A stretch of DNA of 64,000 bases from Adineta steineri (taxonomy: Eukaryota > Rotifera > Eurotatoria > Adinetida > Adinetidae), in the NCBI GenBank assembly GCA_905250115.1, contig CAJNOI010000032.1, positions 1 to 64,000 on the forward strand, read 5' to 3'. Both the position numbers and the translations under genes were made by a program. Of the stretch, positions 48,511-61,120 are shown piece by piece. The notes below the pieces were generated by a model, which was given only the letters and a program-made list of their open reading frames with translations, did not search any database and was not told where the DNA came from. How positions within the stretch are numbered: position 1 is the first letter of the stretch; every line of letters starts with the position of its first letter.

Positions 48511-51350
48511 ATGTCTTCGTCGCCATTATCATCAAAGAATAATACATTTGTCCAAAGTCAAGCACCCTATTTCAATCGACAAGATAGTAATTTAACTTTA
48601 CCAATGAATGCAAATCGTTATTCACCAAGTCCAACATCGACAACAACTCGTATTGTTGGACCAAAACCATTTTATCGTTCACAAGTAACTCCTGATCCAT
48701 TTGATTATACCAATAATAATCGTCGACAAATTGATAATCAATTATATCTTCAAAATCAACCACAACGTCGTTTTTCAGTTAATCAAATGAATGGTAAGAT
48801 AAAAAACATAAATATGTATATGAAAAAGAAAACGACATAGGGGCATGTTATTGATCTGTTGTTTGCAATTCATTAAATGATTTTTTGAAGCATGACGCAT
48901 GTTAAATGTGTGGCTTATTTTCTTATTTTAGCAAACGATAATAATGTTAACGATAATGATGATGATGATGATGACGATGTTGATGATGATAATGATGAAT
49001 CGATATCATCCGATGAATCACTCTCAATTGAATTTCCACCGCCTCCAGCTGCTTTTTCTACACCATCAATAATTGATAATACTTATCAATTTGTACCAGT
49101 TAAAAATCCATTTCTTCCAACAACTATTGGACGATCAGATTCAGGTATAAACAAATATATATATATATATAATAAATATATCCTCAAAAGAATTCTATCC
49201 TTCTTTTTTTTAATTTTTATATTATAGTTACAATCATCATCATAAAACTCGTAGGATTTTATTCTTTTGCATGTTTTTTGTTGTGATGACTGTATTTAAA
49301 TGCATACTTTGATTTGTTTTCTGTGTCATCCCTTTTGTTTGGTTAAAAACTAACTATATAGTCGTTTCTCATCAAAAACTAGATGATATATTGAAGGTCA
49401 TAGAAATGTTGGCATGTTCTCAATATTATTACATATACATATATAACGATCTTCTGTTGACAATCTATAGAACGATTCTTGTTAACATAGCCAATCATCA
49501 TCATGAATAGAGAAAGACTGTATATTGAAGATATACCTCGATGAAGCGATCAAGGTTACTGTTTCCTTCTCTCTCTCTAAATGAGCAATGAAGTGTTAGT
49601 TTTGTTTATCTAATAATGAAGAAAAAATAATTGTGAAGATCATATTAAATTTTGAACAATATTTATTTAGGTTCTTCACTTTCACTTTCATATTTATCCG
49701 ATCATGAACCATCATCACCTACAATTGTTAAACATTCACATTATCCACAATATCGATCTGTAGCACCAACTAGTAATAATTACAATAATCACCGTCGTAA
49801 GTATCATATTGATTCAAAAAAAAAAAAGAAGTGGCAATAATTTAATTTTATAGTTATATGATTTATTTTTTAGCTGTAATAAGTGTTAGTGCATCACAAT
49901 CACCATTAATAACAATTGCATCACGAGGTTCACCAAATCGATCTGAAATTCGTTTTTCACCATCACCCAATCCAGCAAAATCAACTTTAAGAGAATTTCG
50001 TATATCACGACCTGATTCACCATCGATAGCAATTAATCGTCAAGGAATTACTAATCCACCAATGCCTTATACAAATGGAAATGATAATTCTTTCCATATA
50101 TCGGTTGGTCCACCAATAAATTCAAATCAAAGAGATTTACCTGTATCACCACCACCATCATCATCATCTATTCATATGCGTGGACGAACACCATCAGTAA
50201 AATTCTATTCATAGAATTATAAATATATTAAAATGTGTTTTTTGTTTTAGCCATTTCGTCAGATCGAAATGCATCGTGATTCTCCTATTGATAATCGATA
50301 TACATCGAATGTAGTTGCTAATCGTTTTAAACCATTATTAGCATATACAAATTTGAATAGTAATAAATCTCTAGTATTTGAAAATTCAGAACATCGATCA
50401 CCATCTATTGTAAATCTTCCACCAACATCATCACCACATACAAATTCAACACCATTTTCAATGCGTAGTGGTCATCTTATGAAAAAAGATCCATCTGATG
50501 TTGATCATCTTACACGTTTATTAATGAAAAGTATCAATTCATCCAATGAACCAAATTTTTTTGGTTCGTATTCTTTTTTTATGTTAGAAATTTAAACAAT
50601 TTTTCTATTATTTTTCAAGGTATGTGTGCAAGATGTAATGATGAAATAGTTGGAGAAGAAAATGGACTCGTAGCTATGGATAGAATGTATCATGTCTCAT
50701 GTTTTACATGTACGATGTGTGGTGGTCGTTTACGTGGTATGCATTTCTATTCAATGGAAAATAAACCATATTGTGAAACATGTTATATTGTAAGTTAATA
50801 ATTAATTCAAAATCAAATTTAAATTTCGTTTTTTGTTTCGCTTAGACTTCATTAGAAAAATGTGTTGCTTGTGCCCGACCAATTACTGATAGAGTAAGTT
50901 AAATCATACAAAAAATATTAAACTTATTCTATAATATAGATTCTTCGTGCAACTGGGAAACCTTATCATGCTGAATGTTTTTGTTGTGTTGTTTGTCATA
51001 AAAGTCTAGATGGTGTACCATTTACCATTGATGCAAATATGGAAGTACATTGTATTGATTGTTTTCATCAAAAATTTGCTCCACGTTGTTTTGCATGTCA
51101 TCGACCTATATTACCAATCAATGGTCAAGAAGAAACCATTCGTATTGTTGCTCTCGATCGAAATTATCATATTGATTGTTATCGATGTGAAGTAAAATAA
51201 AATTTTTGTAAATCTTCTGTATTTATTTTATTGTTTTAGAAATGTAAAATACAATTTACGATGGAAGAAGGTTGTTATCCAATCGATGATCATGTTTTAT
51301 GCATTCAATGTAATCGTAATTATACAAGAACTATGCTTGGTCATACATAA
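48511..51350 (+). CDS. Zyxin/LPP-family protein with three LIM domains
   Basis: About nine exons; I estimate 610 residues (human LPP 612, zyxin 572). The N-terminal two thirds are low-complexity and Ser/Pro-rich, with an Asp-rich run, and contain EFPPPPAAF near residue 130. FPPPP with flanking acidic residues is the Ena/VASP EVH1-binding motif of zyxin and LPP. The C-terminus has three LIM domains: CARCNDEIVGEENGLVAMDR...CETC, LEKCVACARPITDRILRATG...CIDC, and APRCFACHRPILP...CIQC, with the zinc-binding Cys/His residues retained. The order and the phrases RILRATGKPYHAECF and LDGVPFTID closely follow LPP/zyxin/TRIP6. Such proteins link actin dynamics at focal adhesions to nuclear signalling. 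The intron at about 49144-49670 is unusually long (over 500 bp). An acceptor-like ctgaag precedes the start by 16 bp. Confidence 0.93.
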
Positions 51351-52989
51351 AGTGTTGTTTTTTATTATATATAATTGTTAATACAGATAGCGATCAATCC
51401 AGTGTATGATATTTGTGTCGTTTTTTTTTTCTTTTGTATTTTATCTCATTTATATAGAATGAATATGTTTTAGTGTTGAGTTTTCTTGCGAAAATCTTTC
51501 CAGCTTATTTCATCTTGTATTATGTGTATAATGAATATTTGTATTACAAAATTGTGATTTTTGTTTTTTTTCTAATTGAGGAGAAATTATGAATGAAAGA
51601 ACAAGAAAGATTTTACAAAATAACGAAATTATTTGTATAATTTTATCTATTTAAATGATGATATTGACGTTTTTTTTTATTAAAAAATAAATCTTAGTCG
51701 AGAGATCTTTAGAACATTCAATTGTAAATGATACATAATAACATGTATTAAAGATGAAGGTCAAGACAAATAGAACTAAACTATGTGAATTAACAAACTA
51801 TTCATAATGAATAATGACATATTTCTATGATTTGTACAAAAAAGGAAATATAAATAGATATTCTACTGTCAATGAAATAGTCAAATATGTCAATTCATAT
51901 GAATAAAAATCATCTTTTGCTTGATCAATTTCAAATAAACTTCTATTTGAAATCTAAAAAAAAAGGGTTTTGTCATTATATATCTGATCTCAATATAGTT
52001 TATATGAGTAAAATGCTACTGTCAGTATCGGGTATATAAAGTTGATAAAAACTTATCTATATGTCGATTTTTTTTAAGTGTATCCATTTTTATGATAGGT
52101 AGATGAATTTCTATATATAGCAAAATCTTTTTAGTATTTTCTTGATTATATGTCTAAAATACATCTGCCATCAAGGCCTTGATGTTGTTATTGTTATAAG
52201 AATAAGTATAGCATACCCTGGATGTTAATCACTGGAAAATAGAAACATAAAAGAATAGATAAGACTGATGGAATTGTGCCTAATTCATGGAAAGTTGTTT
52301 CGACCCTGTTTATATTATTACGATATAATAATCAAAGAACTAGCGAATTATATAAATTATTTCTAAATTTAGATGGGTTAAATTTATTGAAAAAGAAACG
52401 ATTTTTATCCAATTAATTAATAGAAACCAGATTTTTTTCTCCCTATAATTAGAAATATTGATTTCTTTTAATTGTTCCCATTCGATAACTTTCGTATAGA
52501 TAAGAATAATCTAATAACTGATGGAAATACGTAGATGTCATTTGTCATAGAAAAACGATACTGTATCCCATTAAATATTTGACAATTTAATTAACAATAA
52601 AAATATTTTTCATTGTACTAAACAATACAATGAAGAAGGGAGCATCAAGTACGGAAATGACATATTTCAAAACTGCGTGGGAAAAAATTTAAATATTTAT
52701 CTGAATCTGATACTGTATCTAATCATTAAAAATCCTGTGAAAAAAACTCTAATAGATTGTTGAGGTTTTTTATTTTTCTGTTAACTATATAATATAATAA
52801 ATTGTTCTGATGATGTCTGTCAGTATTAAATTGACATCGATCTTTTATACATTTCAAGATACAAATAATACTAATAGTTGTTGTTGAAAGTTATTACAAA
52901 CATGGACGTTGATAATATTCTTGAATGAAAAATTGTATTACTATTGTTCATATATGTTCAATACGAATTTTATGTTTTAAAATGTGTGG
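51351..52989. other. Intergenic, no gene seen
   Basis: AT-rich spacer after the zyxin-like gene. No coding signal found. Confidence 0.4.
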
Positions 52990-52997
52990 GTGCAGAT

Positions 52998-53261
52998 TAG
53001 GGAACTGCAAAATCACTTTTTTTGGTCCCGGTCTTGATAAAAGCTTAAGAATAATTCTGGTGTTGTCTTCATCTATGCAAAAAAAATATGAAGTTCACGC
53101 AAATTCTCGCTTTTTCTTGAACTATAAAATAACACATTTGTCAATTTTTAATTAAAGAAAAAAAAGAAATAAGAAAATGTCTGATTTCATACTTGATAAA
53201 AACATTGAGGAATTATTTGACAATTTTAGTCTTGGGACCGGGACCACTTTGCAGTTCCCCA
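52998..53261. mobile_element. Short hAT-like MITE
   Basis: Left end tagggaactgcaaa and, shortly after, ggtcccggtc. The right end is inverted: gaccgggacc, then tttgcagttcccca. The flanking 8-bp sites gtgcagat (52990-52997) and gtgtagat (53262-53269) differ at one base, fitting an aged hAT target duplication. The element is 264 bp and non-coding. Confidence 0.75.
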
Positions 53262-53269
53262 GTGTAGAT

Positions 53270-53824
53270 GTAATCACCCTCAATCTCAAATTGATATGTG
53301 AAATCGAAGTGATAATACAGTTTTTGATCGAAATCTCATCCTTTCCTTAAAAACCGTCCCCATCACAAGCTTTGATGATGAAGAATCTAAGATATTTCGT
53401 GTTTTTATTTTTATAACTTTCTATACATATTTAACTTTTATTATAATGAAGCTAATGAATGATGATTATTGGTTTCTTTTCCAAATGTATATCATAAATT
53501 ATATTTAACTTGATGCTGTTCTATTGATAATAAACATTTTAAACTTTCTTTTAGATGATTGAAGAGGATAACTATTATTCTTACAAATTATATTATAGTG
53601 TGATTATCTCGAGACATTTATCGTAACTTTAAACAAATCCGATTAATAACTAATTATTCTTCCCATAGTTTTCTTGATTTTACTTTTAAATCAATGCAAA
53701 TGAAAAATATAAATTAATTTACAGATTAGACATCACCAAACTTTTCAAAATTTTATTTTTAGAATATTTCAAGCTTTTACAAGACAATAAAAAGGAAAAC
53801 TTATACATATACACATTGAAGAAG
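53270..53824. other. Intergenic, no feature seen
   Basis: AT-rich spacer between the MITE and the 3' end of the acyltransferase gene. Confidence 0.4.
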
Positions 53825-56798
53825 TCATTGAAGTTTTGTAGGACGCTTAAAGCAATATTTAAGTAATTGAATTATTGGTAGTTCGATAAGAAGAAAAGTA
53901 AGAAATGATAAAATATAAGAAAGAATTGTATAACAAACAAAATTAAATAACTAAAAATGGAAAAAATTTTTATTTCTTATTATAAAAATAAAATACATAC
54001 GATATTTGTAATTGTATAATGTGTTGGTTGTTCTCGGCCAAGATAATTAACAAAAATAACTAATGTATGCCATAAATATGCTCCATATGTTAATTTTGAT
54101 AATTTATAAAAACATGATCGACTTAAGAATCTATTTGCTATTCCTATTAAAATAAAAAGAAATAAATAAAAAAAATTCGAATTAACTAGATATTAACCTC
54201 CATGTCCAGCAAAACAAGCAATGATTATTGTACAAAGTCCAATAGACCAACCTAATCTTGATAAAGTTAGAAATGCAATACGATTTTGACGAGTTAATGG
54301 ATGTCCATTATAATCACCATATGTTCCAAATACACAAAGTGTTAATATAATTATAGCAAATGTCCAAGCTAATACTTGTTTAAAATTAGGATGTCGACTA
54401 TAAAATGTTGATCGTGGTAAAAGTGAATTCCATGATACTGTATTTGAACGTTGATAAACTTCGTATAGAATATAACCAATTGCTAAACCAATAGCATATG
54501 GAGCTATACGACACCATGGTTTAACATAGACATTATTCAAATATCCATTTGTTGTAATAGACCAATTTAAGCTAAATAAAAGAATATTTTTGAAAAACAA
54601 AAGAAATCAAAAAAACGATTTTTATTACCCATCAGAATAGAAATCACTTAATAGGCCATATTCATAATTATTTTTCGATACTATAACGGATGTTGTCACT
54701 ATATCAACGATGATAAATGAAATACAGACAAGCATTCCAACCAACCATTTCCTAAATAACGAATATATATTCTATTTCGTAACGACTATGATTTATCATC
54801 TATAAATCTTACCATGAAACAATCAAGAAAAATAATGGTGCAATCCAATGAAACTGCATATTTACAGCTAAAAACCATGTAATCTAAATAATGATTTATT
54901 TTCGTATTACAGTATAGATCGATTTTAAAAACCCTACCGGCATACAACTATCATGCATATCAAAAAAATTATTTATATAAATCAGATTACGCCACCAAGT
55001 TCGTTGACACGATGATGATTCTATACCATCTATTGGATAAATAGGTCCACCTTGACCCAAATATGGCGAAAGAGTTATATAAATAAGTAAAATAATACCA
55101 TACAATGGTGTATATCTATATTGAATAATGTAAAATAGAATAAATTCGAAAATATTCTTACCTTAGATAATGATAAATATAATGATTAAGAATAAATTTT
55201 CGTATCGAAAATGTTTCAGTTTCAATTTTAGAAATAAAATATGTAAATGCCGTTAATAAACCACTAAAAATCATATATAAATAGAAATATTTCTTTTGAA
55301 AAAAAATTTTTACCTTAACACGAAAAATGAATCAATACTAAAGACTGTTTGGACAATTATTTGAAACCAAAGTTTACGAGACCAATTGAAAATAGTCAGT
55401 AAATTATCTAAATAAATAAAATTTGGTTTTTCATATCAAATAATCACATGAATGTATAGCGAATTTAATCAAACAGAGATATACTTACAGATCTATTAAT
55501 CTTTTATAAGTAAAACAAAAATAAGATTTTTCTTTCGTATAAATTTTTAAATACTTACCAGAATAATAAACAGCAAAAATAAGTGTATGACCAAGAATAA
55601 TCCAACAAAGTGAAAGTACACGAATACCATTCAGACATGCAAGATTTTTTGGATAACTATTAGATTTTAATATATGATAATTATTGATTAGTGAACAACA
55701 ACTAATTAAATTTTGTGCAACTGAAAAATAAATAATTAAATCAAAAACAAAAAAATAGAGAATTTTCGTGTTTACCTGAATCAACATTTCCTTCAGGTCT
55801 TACAATCAATGGTGTAATTTCATCTGATGATACAGATTGATTAAATTCATCAGTACGATTAGGTGTTGATAATGAATTAATTACTGTTGTTCGACTTACA
55901 AGTGGTTCATTTGTTACATTTGGAAGTGCATCATCCATTTTTAAATCATGTTTATGTCCATAAAAAACATGCATTCCAGTAGCAAGAAGAATAAGTAAAG
56001 TAATTGTTGATATAAGTATACTAGATTATAAAAAACTAAGTAAAGATAATAAATAAAATTAATTTATTCTATTTACATTGTTAAAATAGCCATTTTATCT
56101 AATTGACGATGTTCAATACAATGAACACTATCATCTGTTAGATTCACGAAATCTTTAATATATGGAATGTGAATAACACCTAAATATTACGAAAATAGTT
56201 TTTATATATGAACAAAATCAATAACCAATATACATACGTTTATTAATATAATTGACAATATCATCGGTATTGCAACTTTGAGGTACACAAATACCATAAA
56301 TCGGCCGAATTGTATTCGATAATCCATTGCCAATCGTACATGTACGTGTTTTAAATGGTTGTTCGATTATACTATTATTAAAACCACGCAAATGATGTTG
56401 ACATTCATATACTGAACCAATCCAATAGATATTTCCATGCATTAAACCACTTGGTAATTTACCCCAAGCATCTAATGCTAAAATAAAAAGGACAATTGAA
56501 AAACAATCAACAAAAAACAAAAGATTTTACTCTTTAATGCCCATAATTTTTTTGATATTAAATCACGAGATAATAATTGAATATCTCGACTACAATTTGA
56601 TTGATTAGCATTAAAAGTAAAATCAATATTTATTGGTGAAAATTTTGAATTAAAAATAATATTTGAATCAATGAGATTTTCTTTAACATATCGACCATTT
56701 GCAATAATACTTGGAATGAGATTAACAAACGATATAGATAATGATTCAACTTTGATTTGTATTTGTAAAAAAAGAAAAAAATACCATAAAAAATTCAT
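53825..56798 (-). CDS. NRF-6-like multi-pass acyltransferase
   Basis: More than ten exons; I estimate about 740 residues. The start at 56798 gives a signal peptide (MNFLWYFFLFLQIQIKVES). A lumenal NRF domain follows: LWALKALDAWGKLPSGLM, HGNIYWIGSVYEC, and YGICVPQSCNTDDIVNYI. After the first membrane helix (AILTIILISTITLLILLAT) and a linker comes the acyltransferase-3 region: LNGIRVLSLCWIILGHTLIF, with the His of the catalytic motif, then FSIDSFFVLSGLLTAF, WFLAVNMQFHWIAPLFF and YGAYLWHTLVI. The gene ends with LLIELPIIQLL and a basic tail at 53825. The family is named for C. elegans nose-resistant-to-fluoxetine proteins, involved in lipid transport; the exact substrate is unknown. Confidence 0.9.
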
Positions 56799-57710
56799 TT
56801 TGATCTAATCTACAATAGATATTAGGCAAATTCATATGTATGTATATATATATAATTTTAGATATATGATTCATCAAATGTCCTTTTTCTTCTCTTCATA
56901 ACATATGACATAAGCAAGAGAAACGATGCATAACATTATAGATGTTTATCTCGATAACTCTGGAATTATTTCTTTATTTATAAATATTTAAAAGAAAAAA
57001 AATCAATTTTCAACTATTCATCTAAGATTGAAACTTCTAATGTTTTGTTACACATATGATATATACTGTAGTTCACTTTCAGAATTGGTTTAGTTTTTAT
57101 GTTGAATAAAACTTAAAAAAAAATGTTTTTAAAGTAACGCGAAATTCACCGAATTTTTTTTATATTCCTTGAATTACGAAAAACATGTGCAAACTGAAAA
57201 GAAACCTTTCATTACCTTTTACTTTTTCTCCGTCATTATGTATTTAATAGAGTTAATATTATAATGTCTAGATATAAAAACAAGTACTAAACTGTTTCTT
57301 TATTCTTGAATTAAACTAATACCCATATCTCATTATTCAAATAATTTCTTATCGTTTTATATCCGAAAGAAAATATTACTTATTTATTTTTATTTGAATA
57401 ATTCTGTACCAATTGACTGTCATGAATATATAGTTATGATGAAGCTGTAGTTTCATCTTTACGATTCAAAACGTAAGTTATATGGAAATATAATACTTGT
57501 TAAATATATAAATCTCCTTTCTTTCCTTTAACACATGCATAAGCACACCTGTTGTGTTCTTTTTTTTGAAAAAGAAATCTTTTACCACATACAGAGAGAG
57601 AAAAAATACCGCTGGCAGAGTGAGAATTATTTACTCTTCATAACTCATTCGTTTCTATGCATCCTATATGTATATATTAATCAAGCAGTCATCCGCAAGA
57701 AACTAATACA
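56799..57710. other. Divergent intergenic region, acyltransferase / Fringe
   Basis: About 0.9 kb of AT-rich DNA between divergent genes, with no coding signal and no recognisable repeat. Confidence 0.4.
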
Positions 57711-58869
57711 ATGGGTAATATATTAAGAACGAGAAGAAAATCTATAAGAAAAGACAATCAGAAAATAGAGAAGAAAAGAATACATAATCTATATCTATTT
57801 CTAGCTATGTCATATCGATGAATAATAACTGTTTATTTTAGGACAAGGATCTAGACTGGGGTACGGTTTATGCTGTTATGTGTTTCGACGTCGTCGTCAC
57901 TATTGTCGACTTATGTTTTCATTAAATTATTGTTCATATCGTAATTATTTATTGCTAATACTTTTATGTTCGATATTTATTTATTATAATTCATTACGTC
58001 AAACAAAAAATTTTGATGTAACTACTGAAATATCTAATTCCAATCGAATAATTTATGCTGTTCGAACTGGTTCACGTTTTTATCAAAAACGTTTAGTTTA
58101 TCTTCTTCAAACATGGATACCATTAGTAAATAAAGATACTTTTTTTATTACGGATAAATTATTACCAAATATATCTCAGGATCATACGATTTTAACAGAA
58201 AAAGCATGTGGATCTGATGCTCATTCTATGAGTAATTTATGTTGTAAAACAGCACATGATTTTCTAGTCTTTCATCATTATATATCTGAATATAATTGGT
58301 TCTGTCATTTCGATGATGATCAATATGTTAATGTTAATAAATTAAATGAATATTTATCTACTCTTGATTCTAATAAACCTTATTATATTGGACGTACTTC
58401 ATGGCCTAATGCTCTTCAACGATCAAAAGAACCATTTCCAAGTCCATTTTGGTTTGCTACATTAGGTGCTGGTGTATGTCTATCAAAACAAACAATTCAT
58501 CTTCTTAAACCTTATACTCAAACAACATCAGAATTTGTTGATGGTTGTATACGTGAAAATTATCATGATGATATTTATTTAGGTTTTCTTTTATCTGCTT
58601 ATTTAAATATAACTTTAACGAAAACTGATCGATTTCATTCTCATCTCGAAAAATCTTTCTATAGTAATAAACAAACATTTCTTCGAACATTTACAAATCA
58701 AATAACATTTGGCTTTCGTACACCTGATCGTTATCCATATTTTCTTCCGCAATTTTATCGATCTCATCTAGATCCATATCGTATGCGTACACTTCATTGT
58801 CTGCTCTATACACAAATAAATGAATGTCAAACAAAAATTCATCAACATCTTTTTAATTCTACGAAATAG
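57711..58869 (+). CDS. Fringe-type beta-1,3-N-acetylglucosaminyltransferase
   Basis: I propose a 4-nt first coding exon (ATG plus G, 57711-57714), a 127-bp intron, and a second exon 57842-58869. The sum is 1,032 nt, 343 residues. Without it the first in-frame ATG in exon 2 (about 57914) still gives the membrane anchor. Short basic cytoplasmic tail, type II helix (LLLILLCSIFIYY), then the GT31 Fringe domain: RIIYAVRTGSRFYQKRL, LLQTWIP, FITDKLLPN, NWFCHFDDDQYVNV with the metal-binding Asp triplet, PFWFATLGAGVCLS, and DDIYLGFLL. The Cys pattern, including the CCKTAHD pair, follows Fringe. Fringe enzymes extend O-fucose on Notch EGF repeats in the Golgi and tune ligand choice. Its stop is only 20 bp from that of convergent MRPS31. 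Confidence 0.88.
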
Positions 58870-58889
58870 ATATAAAGCAATACAAGGTT

Positions 58890-60801
58890 TTATTTTTTAC
58901 TCGCCGTCGTCGATGTTTTTACAGGTGGTAGTGGAGTAACAACAGGAACAACTTTAGGTGCAGGTGGTGGTACTACTGGTTTTGGTTTAAACGTTGAAAC
59001 AGGTTTTGCAGTAGATGGTTGTGCAGAAGTTTTTATAGCACCTGTATGAACTGTTTCATTGAAAACATGCATTTTTTCATTAAAAAAAATTCGAAACCAA
59101 TTGATATGCTCGAGTTTTTGTTCAACTGTCCAGTAAGGATTTCGACCTAGACCAACACAAACAAGTTCCATAAATTGACGAATCAATGGAGAATTTGGAA
59201 AATCTTGTAGATGACGTTCTAATAAAACATGTTCATAAAATGGAATATCCGCTTCGGAACCAATATCTATATAGAAGAGAATAATTTTTATCCTATAAAT
59301 TAATAGGAAAAATAAACCTTGTTCATTATCAACTGGAAATTTCCAAAGAATTCCATCTTTAGTCCATTGAATCATCTCTTCAAAAGCATTTCGTGGTGGA
59401 ATGGCTGATATTCTTGTTATTTCATCTTCTTCATATTTATCCCATATTGGAGAAATTTTTAAAGTTAAATCTATAAAAAATTTATTTTAACAAATTGATT
59501 TTTTTTATTAGTTATCAATACCTTCTTCTTTAGTAAATATTCCTAATGGTTGACCACTCCATAATTGATGCGGTCTTAAAAAGAAAATGATTCAAATTTT
59601 TCCTTAATAAGAATTAATTTACTTCATAAATTCTTGTCGACGTTTTGTGTCACGCATTGGTCTTCGATATTCGTTACTATCACGTTTCTGCTCATGATTA
59701 TCACTAAATCGTGGTCGAACATTAGATCCATCTACCGCTATGTTTAAATAAACAAGAATCGAATGAAAGAGATTTTATGTTTGATAATATACCATCTCGA
59801 ATAAAATCTTCGTCAAGTGTTGATTTCGGTGTACCACGAGTTGGGTTTAATTTAATATCACGTAATAAAGATCTATGAAAAAAAAATTAACTTCAATCTT
59901 TAAACTTTAATTAAACTTACGAAAAAGCTTCAGTTGTTTGTTCAGTATTACTATCAGCTGTTGGACGGATACGTTTTTTTAATGGCAATCTATCCTGTTC
60001 ATTGTATTGTTTTTGTTCTGAATGTTCTGGAGAAAATTCAGTTTTTTTATCCATTCGTCGTGTATTTTTACTAACAACTCGATGACCACGTAGAACATCA
60101 AGTAATTCTTGTTCTATATTACTACTTTCATTTGGTGTACTTGGTGGTGTTAAAGAATCAGCAACTTGACGTGTTAAAATCTTGACTTCATTTGAATCAG
60201 TATCAAGAATAACTTGCGGACGAGATTGTCTATAAAATAATTTATCATAATAGTATTTTTTACATAAAAAATAGCTCATATATTATTTTGCTAAGGTTTT
60301 GTTTTTCAACTATTAGAAAGAGATCCGATTGAAGATTGTTATCAGAATTTCTTACTTTTGTTTTTGAGCATTTTGTTCTCCGTCTCTTCTTTGTTTTTTT
60401 TCTGTTACATTGAATGGTTTAGCAAGATTAAGTTTATTGCTCGATGATAATCGTTGAAGTTCTTCAACATAATTTTTTCTTCGATTTACATTCTGAATAT
60501 TTAAACTTTGTAGAAGATCATCTGTTTGATTACTATCATCATTGGATAATAATGTTTTACTAGTAATCGATTGTTTTTTTTCTAATTTATTATCATTTGT
60601 AAGATTTCTTTTATTTTTAAATGTATTTTTCGGAGTATTGATATTTTTTCGTTCAAAATTTAAAAGTTCTTCATTAAAATGAGTTGAATTTGGTTTTGAT
60701 TCATCATCATTTGTTGATTTTTTCGATCGAAATCGATATTGATATGATGATAAAGGATGAGTATACTGATAAATAGTTGATACTCGTCGTAAGGCTAACA
60801 T
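58890..60801 (-). CDS. MRPS31: Mitochondrial small ribosomal subunit protein mS31
   Basis: About seven exons; I estimate 500 residues, longer than human MRPS31 (395) because of a low-complexity middle. The N-terminus MLALRRVSTIYQYTHPLSS is basic and hydrophobic, as expected for a mitochondrial presequence. The conserved C-terminal half is diagnostic: HQLWSGQPLGIF, PPRNAFEEMIQWTKDGILWK, FYEHVLLERHLQDFPNSPLI, FMELVCVGLGRNPYWTVEQK and HINWFRIFFNEKM. A Pro/Lys/Thr-rich tail of about 60 residues follows, which the human protein lacks. The protein belongs to the 28S subunit. A tttttttttctag acceptor lies eight bases before the start. Confidence 0.9.
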
Positions 60802-60809
60802 AGATTATT

Positions 60810-60811
60810 CT
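60810..60811 (-). promoter_or_regulatory. 3' splice acceptor 5' of MRPS31 start
   Basis: On the minus strand a run of ten T followed by ctag ends eight bases before the ATG at 60801. Candidate spliced-leader acceptor. Confidence 0.5.
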
Positions 60812-61120
60812 AGAAAAAAAAAATGGTAAACGGATTTTTTATTCTATTTAAATTAATTCATTCGGTTTTGAGAAAATAAAGGTTATAAGGATAAAAGAGA
60901 AGCATGATTGACTTAGAAGCATATTGAACAAAAACACAAAACAAAATATTTTAGACATGTTGTGAGTTATTAGCAGAGTAAATAGTATATAAAACTATTT
61001 GTCGATAAAGAATATTGAATAAAAAAAGAAAAAAGAGAGGATTCATTTGATAGATAAAAACAAAATATAAGTGACTATTTCTAAACAATCGACTAGATTA
61101 AGATGTTTATGTGTATGAGA

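Noticed and set aside
48204..48542. Hydrophobic 112-codon plus-strand frame
   Set aside because: Arises from a pyrimidine-rich tract upstream of the zyxin-like gene and overlaps its true start in another frame.
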